Origin: Planctomycetota bacterium
GTDB taxonomy: Bacteria; Planctomycetota; Planctomycetia; Pirellulales; Lacipirellulaceae
Length of the DNA stretch: 5,107 bases
NCBI GenBank assembly: GCA_013151315.1
Contig: JAADIN010000134.1
Coordinates: 1-5,107, forward strand
Reading direction: 5' to 3'
Below the pieces are notes generated by a model. It was given only the letters and a program-made list of their open reading frames with translations. It was not told the DNA's origin and did not search any database. Every line of letters starts with the position of its first letter. Positions within the stretch are counted from its first letter, which is position 1. Shown piece by piece: positions 1 through 5,107 of the stretch. A program made the position numbers and the translations under genes.

Positions 1-17
1 GAGTACACTTGGTAGTT

Positions 18-74
18 TGCGAGTCGTGAGTGCCCTGCGGCAACTCGCATCTCGCGCCTCCCGACTCGCACCTC
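18..74. repeat. degenerate heptanucleotide repeat array arranged as an inverted repeat
   Basis: The segment reads in 7-base units of consensus near ACTCGCA. The right part carries consecutive units at 43-49 (ACTCGCA), 50-56, 57-63 and 64-70 (ACTCGCA again), running into 71-74. The left part carries the same unit in reverse complement at 18-24 (TGCGAGT) and a variant at 25-31 (CGTGAGT). As a result TGCGAGTCG (18-26) is a perfect 9-base reverse complement of CGACTCGCA (62-70), and 12 of 14 positions pair between 18-31 and 57-70. An 11-base direct repeat (43-53 and 64-74, 10 of 11 identical) follows from the same periodicity. No ORF crosses it. The function is unknown; it could be a repeat relic or form a hairpin ahead of the next gene. 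The repeat is seen directly; calling it a family is inference. Confidence 0.6.
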
Positions 75-97
75 TAATGCAAGAACCCCTCGCTAGC

Positions 98-125
98 CGA
101 TACCTCTCCTAACAGAGTTGTATCG
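98..125 (+). other. stem-loop in the leader
   Basis: CGATACCTCT (98-107) pairs with AGAG (114-117) and GTATCG (120-125), leaving a six-base loop CCTAAC (108-113) and a bulged TT (118-119), for ten base pairs in all. No T-tract follows, so it is not an intrinsic terminator. It is the innermost and best-formed element of the nested structure upstream of the surface-protein gene. The pairing is exact in the sequence; any biological role is inference. Confidence 0.45.
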
Positions 126-159
126 AAGTCTCTTCATTTCACGCTAGCAACGCATTCGC

Positions 160-164
160 GAGGG
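160..164 (+). promoter_or_regulatory. ribosome binding site of the surface-protein gene
   Basis: GAGGG lies seven bases upstream of the ATG at 172, which is good Shine-Dalgarno spacing and supports that start. The same bases pair with CCCTC in the upstream arm of the leader inverted repeat, so the site may be structurally masked. Confidence 0.6.
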
Positions 165-171
165 TTCTGCC

Positions 172-2862
172 ATGGTTCCTTTTGGTTCCAAATTGCCTAA
201 ATCTAAGTCATCTCAAACCAAACTGCGGCGAACTAAGCTTTCGTTTGAAACTCTGGAACGGCGTGAAATGCTATCGGCCGATGGGGCTGAGATTTTTGGT
301 ATCGTGCGGACCGACCTGCAGGGCGATGGCGATGCCAGCAACGATGTCGTGGTCGTGGGTGCTATCGCGACGCTCTATCGAGATGGCGGTAATGGCGTCT
401 TTGGCGGCGACGACACGGCGATGGGTTCTCCTGTGACCACCGACTCGGGCGGTCGATACCAATTCGATCAGGTGGGAGCTGGAAAATATTTTGTTCAGAT
501 TTCGTTGCCCTCGGACTTGCAGTTTCGTGCTGGCCAGGACGTGAAGGAAATCAACATCTCGGCCGACGAAGGCGACGGCATCATGGGGCAGACGATCGAC
601 GGTTTTACGACGACCCAGGTGGCAGAAGCAGCACCGCCCTTGCCCTCCAGCGCAATCTCGCAGTTGATCGACTCCAGCGTGCTTGGCGGCGAGCGCGACA
701 TTTGGGTCGAGCTAACCGAGAGTACCAACATCATCTCGTCAGTCAAATTGGCCTCAAGCGGCGGCAATCTCTATCTGGCCACGGGACCTGGCACGACCGG
801 CAATGCCAAGGTGGTTTGGGACGGCATCGACTCCTCGGCCCAACTGGTCAACCCGACCGGCCTTGGTGGCATCGACCTGACGCAGGACAATGATGGCAAT
901 ACGATGACCGGTATCGCGTTGACCTCGGGAGCCGATCATCCCAATGCCAAAATTACGATGCGGATCTACACCGATGCCAACAATTGGTCGGAATTCACAA
1001 CTACTGTTCCCGAATCACCCGGCGGCATGGCAATCGATCAAGCGACATTTAATTTTGATGATGTCCCCACAGCCAGCTCAGGCTCGGGAGCCGATTTTAC
1101 GAATGTTGGCGCGTTGGAACTTACGTTCGAGGGCGTCTCGGCAGTCGATGGCCAAGTCGCGCTGATAGGCTTGGTGGGTCGCGCAAACAAACAGCTCGAT
1201 TTTACCGCTTCGCCTCGCTTGAGTTTGGGCGATCACGTTTGGGCAGATGCCGACGACGACGGGGTACGTCAAGCGACCGAGTCGGGCATCGCCAACGTAA
1301 AACTCAACCTGTTTGAGGATGTCAACGGCGACAACGAGTATACCCAGGGAGTCGACGCGCTGCTCGGCATGACGACCACCGACGCCAATGGCGATTATCT
1401 GTTCACCGATCTGTTTCCTGGGAAATACCTAGTCCAGGTCGACCCGATGAACTTCCAGTCGACCGGGCCGTTGGCGGGGCTAAGGTCTAGCACAGGCAAC
1501 GATCCGGCTCCCGACCCGGACAACAACGTGAACGGCGATGACAATGGAACGGCGATGGCCGGTGCCGGCGTGGTAAGCCAGTCGGTGATGCTCGCGGGAA
1601 ACAGCGAGCCAACCAACGATGGTGATTCCGACAGTAACTCGAACCTCACCATCGATTTTGGTTTCTTCGGCTTTGATCTCGTGTTAGACAAAGCGATCGA
1701 GCAGACGACCGTCACTCCGCGAGAGACACTTGACTACACGATCAAGATCGACAACGAGGGCCCCTCGGCAGCGGCCAACACGACGTTTGAGGACACGCTG
1801 CCCGACGCCGTAACGTTTGTCTCCGCCTCGGCAACTCTTAATGGTGGCGATTTTGACGCTGGTTTCCAAAACACGGGCGGGGTCGTGACGGCAGATCTCG
1901 GAACGCTGCAGAGTGGCGATGTCGTGATTATTACGATTCTGGCCACGGTCAACGACAATGCAACCGGTACGCTTATCAACACCGCGACGGTGAGTGCTCC
2001 GAAAGAGATCGATCTCTCGAACAATACCGATACGGTTTCCAATCCCTTGTCGCCGCGGATCGATCTGGCCATTACCAAGACCGACAGCCGCGATCCGGTC
2101 GAACCGGGCAGCACGTTTAGTTACACGCTCGATATCGTAAACAATGGACCCTCGGACGCCACGGGCGTTATCGTGACCGACAATTTGCCCGATACGGGAG
2201 TGACGTACCAAGGTGCATCGCGGACACCGGCTTCTGTTTCGGGTGACCAGCTCGTCTTCGATATTGGTGATCTGGCCAATGGAGAATCGACCAGCATCAC
2301 GATTGATGTTCGCGTGGATGAAGACTTTGTTGGCGAGCTGCTTAATCATACCGAAGTGCGCGGAAATGAGACAGAAACTACCCTTGCCAATAACGAAGAT
2401 ACCGAACCGACGCTCGTAAACATCGACCCCGCCAGTTTGGCTGGTTCGGTCTTTGTCGATCGAAACGACAACGGGGTGTTTGACTCAGGCGAGACGCCCA
2501 TTGCAGACGTTTTGGTCTCGCTCCGCGGGATCGATATCACTGGGGCAACGGTCGTCCGAACCACTAGAACTGCCTCAGACGGTTCTTACCTGTTTGAGGA
2601 CTTGAACCCTGGGACGTATCGTTTGGTGGAAACGCAGCCTACGCGCTACAACGATGGTCAGGACAATCTTGGCACGCTAGGCGGTGCTCACGGCGAGAAT
2701 CCGGGGCAGCTGTTGATCCCCAACGATGTGGATCCGTCACAAATTCAAGACCTGTTCCTGGAAATTCAGCTTTCTAGCGGCGATGCCGGCGTCGATTACG
2801 ACTTTGGCGAGTTGGCCAACCACATCAGCAAGCTCGATTTCATTCGACGGGCGAATTGGTAG
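172..2862 (+). CDS. LEPR-XLL / SdrD_B / DUF11 multidomain surface protein
   Basis: This is an 896-residue modular, probably exported protein with no visible enzyme signature. Residues 1-38 are basic, lack a hydrophobic signal core and carry LERREMLSA (28-36), matching the planctomycete LEPR-XLL motif thought to mark secreted proteins. An SdrD_B-like fold follows (about 39-134), then an unnamed beta-rich domain (about 145-349), a second SdrD_B (350-500), two DUF11 repeats (about 501-626 and 629-752, compare YTIKIDNEGPSAA with YTLDIVNNGPSDA), and a third SdrD_B (755-880). EF-hand-like calcium loops with D/N at 1-3-5, G at 6 and E at 12 sit at 359-370 and 763-774. The tail ISKLDFIRRANW resembles C-termini I recall from planctomycete SdrD_B proteins. 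I see no cysteine, no LPXTG anchor and no transmembrane helix. The start is chosen because it precedes the LEPR motif and has GAGGG seven bases upstream. Adhesion or wall/matrix scaffolding is likely; the ligand is unknown. Confidence 0.9.
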   Translation: MVPFGSKLPKSKSSQTKLRRTKLSFETLERREMLSADGAEIFGIVRTDLQGDGDASNDVVVVGAIATLYRDGGNGVFGGDDTAMGSPVTTDSGGRYQFDQVGAGKYFVQISLPSDLQFRAGQDVKEINISADEGDGIMGQTIDGFTTTQVAEAAPPLPSSAISQLIDSSVLGGERDIWVELTESTNIISSVKLASSGGNLYLATGPGTTGNAKVVWDGIDSSAQLVNPTGLGGIDLTQDNDGNTMTGIALTSGADHPNAKITMRIYTDANNWSEFTTTVPESPGGMAIDQATFNFDDVPTASSGSGADFTNVGALELTFEGVSAVDGQVALIGLVGRANKQLDFTASPRLSLGDHVWADADDDGVRQATESGIANVKLNLFEDVNGDNEYTQGVDALLGMTTTDANGDYLFTDLFPGKYLVQVDPMNFQSTGPLAGLRSSTGNDPAPDPDNNVNGDDNGTAMAGAGVVSQSVMLAGNSEPTNDGDSDSNSNLTIDFGFFGFDLVLDKAIEQTTVTPRETLDYTIKIDNEGPSAAANTTFEDTLPDAVTFVSASATLNGGDFDAGFQNTGGVVTADLGTLQSGDVVIITILATVNDNATGTLINTATVSAPKEIDLSNNTDTVSNPLSPRIDLAITKTDSRDPVEPGSTFSYTLDIVNNGPSDATGVIVTDNLPDTGVTYQGASRTPASVSGDQLVFDIGDLANGESTSITIDVRVDEDFVGELLNHTEVRGNETETTLANNEDTEPTLVNIDPASLAGSVFVDRNDNGVFDSGETPIADVLVSLRGIDITGATVVRTTRTASDGSYLFEDLNPGTYRLVETQPTRYNDGQDNLGTLGGAHGENPGQLLIPNDVDPSQIQDLFLEIQLSSGDAGVDYDFGELANHISKLDFIRRANW

Positions 2863-3012
2863 GAAGAAGGCGCTAGGCGCAAGTTCTTGGCCAGCTTCAG
2901 CTCAAATTTTTACAGGATTGGGGGACAGGACGGGGCGCGAAATCCAGATCGGATGTTGGCCCCGCACCGTTCATGTCGCGAAGCCCTGCGGATTGTTTCC
3001 CTAGTTCAAGCG
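2863..3012. other. convergent intergenic gap with a weak stem-loop
   Basis: The two genes end tail to tail across 150 bases. The best structure is CGGGGC (2931-2936) pairing with GCCCCG (2959-2964), enclosing a smaller ATCC (2942-2945) / GGAT (2951-2954) stem. Neither side is followed by a T-run, so an intrinsic terminator is not supported on either strand. A short GCGC-TAG-GCGC hairpin (2870-2880) sits just after the first stop codon. No gene is seen here; the overlapping open frames have no ribosome binding site or recognisable product. Confidence 0.35.
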
Positions 3013-4803
3013 TTACGCATCCAACTCCTCCCATCGAGAGTACGCCACGGCCAATTTTTTTTCGGCGACGCTCAGGTTTTTTTGATCGACTGCGATCTGC
3101 TCGCCCGGTCGCTGGAAAAACCGAGGGTCTTCCATCGCCTCATGGATCGTCGCTACCTCGGCCTCTAGCTTTTCAATTTTCTTCGGCAAACTTTCTAGCT
3201 CGCGCTGGTCTTTATAGCGCAGCTTTTTTTTCGGTGAGGTTGGTTCTGCCTGAAGAGCCGCCTTCGTTTGTTTTTCCGGCTCCGATTTCGCTGTTTCTTT
3301 TGCCTTCGCACGTTGAGCCAACCAATCGTCGTACCCGCCGACGTACTCCCGCACACCACCTGCCTCGAACACGATCGTGCTGGTCACCACGTGATTCAAA
3401 AAGGCCCGATCGTGGCTGACCAGCAAAATGGTTCCCGGGAAATCAACCAGCTTTTCTTCGAGCATCTCTAGCGTTTCCGTATCCAAATCGTTCGTCGGCT
3501 CATCGAGCACGATCACATTGGCCGGCTTGGCGAACAGCTTGGCCAGCAGCACCCGATTGCGTTCGCCGCCCGAAAGAAATTTTATGGGCGTGCGTGCTCG
3601 GTCGGGTGCAAACAAAAACTCCTGCAAATAGCCGATGATGTGCTTTTGCTTTCCACCAATCTCCATTTCCCGCCGGCCTTCGCCCACGTTCTGCTCGATC
3701 GTTTCCTCTTCGTTGAGCTGACCGCGAAGTTGATCGAAGTAGGCAACTTGCAGATTGGTGCCGGTCCGAACCGTGCCGCTCTCGGGATCAAGTTGCCCCA
3801 ACAAAATCCGAAGCAAGGTCGTCTTGCCGACCCCATTGGGGCCGATGATGCCGATCTTGTCGCCGCGCATAATCATCGTCGAAAAGTTATTCAGAATCGG
3901 GCGCTCCGGATAGCCAAAAGAGACCTCTTTTATTTCCGTCACCAAGTTTCCGCTCCGCTGTCCTGCTTGGATTTGCATGCGGACTGCCCCTGGGTCGCTG
4001 CGTCGTTCGCGCCGCTGTTCGCGCATTGCCTCCAGCGATCTTACGCGACCTTCGTTGCGTGTTCGCCGCGCCTTGATCCCCTGACGAATCCATACTTCCT
4101 CTTGAGCCAATTTTTTGTCGAACAGGGCGTACTGCTTTTTTTGGGCCAAGAGCACATCTTCCTTGCGCCGCAAAAAGGTGTCGTAGTCGCACGACCAGTC
4201 AAACACTCGCCCCCGATCGATCTCCAAGATGCGCGTCGCCAGATGACGCAGAAACATTCGATCATGCGTCACAAAAATAAGCGTCCCTGGCCACTGCATA
4301 AGAAAACCTTCCAGCCAGCTAATCGCCTCGACATCAAGATGGTTCGTCGGTTCATCGAGCAGCAGCAGCTCGGGTCGACAAACGATCGCCCGCGCGAGCA
4401 GCACTCGTCGTTTCATTCCCGAGGAGAGGGTCTCGAACATCGCCTCGCCATCAAGATCCATTTGCGAGAGCGTCCGATCGACCAACTGATCGCCTTCCCA
4501 TTCGGTGTCGATCTGTCGATATTTTTCGCTCAAGCCCAACGCAATTTCCTGGGCAACGGTCAGGTCGGAGCCACTGGGAACATCTTGTTGCAGATAAGCG
4601 ACCTCGGTCCCTGGCAACAACGTAATCGTGCCATGATCGGGCTCGACTTCGCCGCGAAGCATTTTCAGCAGGGTCGATTTCCCGGTGCCATTCCGGCCAA
4701 GCAGCCCGATCCGCCCCCCCGCTTCGATCTGGCAACTGACCTCGTCCAGCAAGTTGGGGCCGCGAAATCCAATCGAAATGTCTTGTAATGAAACCAGCGC
4801 CAT
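3013..4803 (-). CDS. uup: Uup-type ABC-F ATPase
   Basis: A complete 596-residue cytoplasmic ABC-F protein with two ATPase domains and no membrane segment. Domain 1 has Walker A GRNGTGKST (36-44), signature LSSGM (126-130), Walker B LLLLDEPTNHLD (146-157) and switch His180. The linker holds the highly Uup-like KARRTRNEGRVRSLEAM (244-260). Domain 2 has Walker A GPNGVGKTT (321-329), signature LSGGE (410-414), Walker B VIVLDEPTNDLD (430-441) and His464. A Lys-rich hinge (about 500-530) leads to a C-terminal coiled coil (about 531-596), the DNA-binding region in E. coli Uup. Length fits the family (E. coli about 635). Uup is linked in E. coli to transposon precise excision, branched DNA and ribosome-associated functions; which applies here is not shown. 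The ATG is supported by AGGA ten bases upstream and by alignment of MALVSLQDIS to family N-termini. Oddities are the degenerate first signature and several A7-A8 tracts in Lys-Lys codons. Confidence 0.95.
   Translation of the reverse strand: MALVSLQDISIGFRGPNLLDEVSCQIEAGGRIGLLGRNGTGKSTLLKMLRGEVEPDHGTITLLPGTEVAYLQQDVPSGSDLTVAQEIALGLSEKYRQIDTEWEGDQLVDRTLSQMDLDGEAMFETLSSGMKRRVLLARAIVCRPELLLLDEPTNHLDVEAISWLEGFLMQWPGTLIFVTHDRMFLRHLATRILEIDRGRVFDWSCDYDTFLRRKEDVLLAQKKQYALFDKKLAQEEVWIRQGIKARRTRNEGRVRSLEAMREQRRERRSDPGAVRMQIQAGQRSGNLVTEIKEVSFGYPERPILNNFSTMIMRGDKIGIIGPNGVGKTTLLRILLGQLDPESGTVRTGTNLQVAYFDQLRGQLNEEETIEQNVGEGRREMEIGGKQKHIIGYLQEFLFAPDRARTPIKFLSGGERNRVLLAKLFAKPANVIVLDEPTNDLDTETLEMLEEKLVDFPGTILLVSHDRAFLNHVVTSTIVFEAGGVREYVGGYDDWLAQRAKAKETAKSEPEKQTKAALQAEPTSPKKKLRYKDQRELESLPKKIEKLEAEVATIHEAMEDPRFFQRPGEQIAVDQKNLSVAEKKLAVAYSRWEELDA
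3197..3231 (-). promoter_or_regulatory. candidate slippery tract and hairpin inside uup
   Basis: On the coding strand AAAAAAAAG (3231-3223) is read as codons AAA AAA AAG (Lys525-527), giving an in-frame A AAA AAG heptamer at 3229-3223, the same as the E. coli dnaX slip site. AGCTGCGC (3224-3217) can pair with GCGC (3205-3202) and AGCT (3200-3197) around one bulged G. A -1 shift would read GCT GCG CTA and then TAA (3214-3212), ending the protein at about 530 residues, exactly before the coiled-coil domain. The hairpin abuts the slip site instead of lying 5-9 bases downstream, and no internal Shine-Dalgarno is seen, so ribosomal frameshifting is less favoured than transcriptional slippage on the A8 run. 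The motif is seen; its use is inferred. Confidence 0.3.
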
Positions 4804-4813
4804 GAAGAAAAAG

Positions 4814-4817
4814 TCCT
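4814..4817 (-). promoter_or_regulatory. ribosome binding site of uup
   Basis: On the minus strand AGGA ends ten bases before the ATG at 4803, and a second purine block GGAG lies at 4820-4823. Spacing is at the long end of normal. It fits the chosen start, and no competing in-frame ATG lies closer to the conserved N-terminus. Confidence 0.5.
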
Positions 4818-4878
4818 ATCTCCGTTCAAAATCCGGTAATTAGTTAGCCATCGGCTTTATTTTTTTGCAAGACACACC

Positions 4879-4907
4879 ATATTACCCGGTTAAACCAAGG
4901 GTGGAAA
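4879..4907 (-). promoter_or_regulatory. weak promoter candidate for uup
   Basis: Reading the minus strand, TTTCCA (4907-4902) and TAATAT (4884-4879) are separated by 17 bases and match the sigma-70 boxes at four of six positions each. This would place the transcript start near 4872 and give a leader of about 70 bases. A small palindrome, GGTT-A-AACC on the plus strand (4888-4896), lies in the spacer. Planctomycete promoter consensus is poorly defined, so this is only a suggestion. Confidence 0.22.
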
Positions 4908-4953
4908 GCAGCGGACCAAGCCGAGGGTAGCACATTCCCCCCCGGAGCGCTAG

Positions 4954-5074
4954 CAGGACGATTGCAAAATGTGAGCCGCACGGCGCTAGCCGCGGGCCAG
5001 TAGCTGAGTAACGCTCTGCCCGCCTCCGCTACCCGACGCTAGCGCGTTGCGGCTCATATTTCGCAATCGTCCTG
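4954..5074. repeat. 121-bp near-palindromic (REP/MITE-like) intergenic element
   Basis: The left arm 4954-4996 and the right arm 5032-5074 are reverse complements at 37 of 43 positions. The outermost 12 bases, CAGGACGATTGC and GCAATCGTCCTG, are perfect, and TGAGCCGCA (4972-4980) and GCGCTAGC (4983-4990) also pair perfectly with 5048-5056 and 5038-5045. The central 35 bases can extend the fold through GTAGC (5000-5004) and GCTAC (5028-5032), and further through GAG (5006-5008) with CTC (5024-5026). No ORF lies inside, no T-run flanks it and no target-site duplication is obvious. Arms containing GAGCCG and GGCGCTAGCC recall REP-type repeats that I associate with Pirellulales intergenic DNA; that family link is from memory and unverified. 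As a transcript it would fold into one very long hairpin. Confidence 0.75.
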
Positions 5075-5107
5075 GTGCATGGAACCCACTTGCTCGCGCT
5101 TCGTGCT

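Larger units (their letters stand above)
79..170 (+). promoter_or_regulatory. structured 5' leader with nested inverted repeats masking the ribosome binding site
   Basis: Three nested pairings are visible. The outer one pairs AGAACCCCTCGC (82-93) with GCGAGGGTTCT (158-168), 11 pairs with one bulged C. The middle one pairs GCTAGC (92-97) with GCTAGC (143-148), sharing two bases with the outer stem, so the two compete at their junction. The inner stem-loop is at 98-125. The outer stem contains the GAGGG ribosome binding site at 160-164, so the folded transcript would hide it. This holds only if transcription starts upstream of about 80, which cannot be seen here. No promoter with good -35/-10 boxes was recognised in 1-171. 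It could equally be a decayed intergenic palindrome that happens to lie against the gene. Confidence 0.4.
4804..5107. other. non-coding region upstream of uup
   Basis: These 304 bases hold no credible gene on either strand. From left to right they contain the uup leader (4804-4870, with an A/T-rich run at 4857-4866), the weak promoter candidate (4879-4907), a nondescript stretch with a C7 run (4937-4943), a GCGCTAGC unit (4947-4954), the long near-palindrome (4954-5074), and a tail (5075-5107) that may be the start of another repeat. No tRNA or known riboswitch fold was recognised. Confidence 0.6.

Noticed and set aside
18..74. CRISPR-like array
   Set aside because: The units are 7 bases, contiguous, without spacers and in both orientations; no cas gene is present.
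172..285. Classical Sec signal peptide at the start of the surface protein
   Set aside because: The first 38 residues are basic and polar without a hydrophobic core; only the LEPR-XLL-type motif suggests export.
1684..2349. 221-codon open frame on the minus strand
   Set aside because: It is antisense to the DUF11 region, is unusually Arg-rich as expected from reverse-strand reading of Asp/Val-rich codons, and has no family resemblance.
2726..3419. Overlapping plus-strand open frames running from the end of the surface-protein gene into uup
   Set aside because: They overlap both genes, lack a ribosome binding site and encode low-complexity basic sequence.
4136..4142. In-frame A AAA AAG at Gln221-Lys223 of uup as a second programmed frameshift
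   Set aside because: The -1 frame stays open for dozens of codons, so it gives no defined domain-sized product. The motif is explained by Lys-Lys coding.
3640..4788. 382-codon open frame on the plus strand
   Set aside because: It lies wholly antisense to uup, whose motifs are unambiguous. The translation has no recognisable domain and no good ribosome binding site, so it is a shadow of the real gene.
4846..4866. AGCC-ATC-GGCT followed by a T-run, resembling a plus-strand terminator
   Set aside because: The stem has only four pairs, and no plus-strand gene ends upstream of it.

Overview
The window looks like a piece of a planctomycete chromosome, most likely order Pirellulales. The evidence is a large secreted-type protein with an N-terminal LEPR-XLL-like motif (LERREMLSA), SdrD_B and DUF11 domains and a tail of the ISKxDF type, together with moderately GC-rich DNA and palindromic intergenic repeats built around GCTAGC. 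The assignment rests on recognised motifs only; no database comparison was possible.

Layout. Bases 1-171 are a leader rich in secondary structure: a degenerate 7-base repeat array in two opposing orientations (18-74), then nested inverted repeats (79-170) whose outer stem covers the ribosome binding site of the first gene. Bases 172-2862 (+) encode an 896-residue modular surface or extracellular protein. Bases 2863-3012 are a short convergent gap with no convincing terminator. Bases 3013-4803 (-) encode a complete Uup-type ABC-F ATPase of 596 residues. Bases 4804-5107 are non-coding: the uup leader and a weak promoter candidate, then a long near-palindrome (4954-5074), then 33 bases that may begin another repeat.

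The two genes converge and show no functional link. One is a cell-surface structural protein, the other a cytoplasmic housekeeping ATPase of the translation/DNA-maintenance type. The window holds no defence system, operon or mobile-element gene.

The most interesting signals are not the genes themselves. They are (i) the 121-bp near-palindrome downstream, (ii) the restriction of GCTAGC to the non-coding flanks, (iii) the leader whose inverted repeat can mask a Shine-Dalgarno sequence, and (iv) an in-frame A8G slippery tract in uup. A -1 shift at that tract would stop within four codons and give a Uup lacking its C-terminal coiled-coil domain, in the manner of dnaX.
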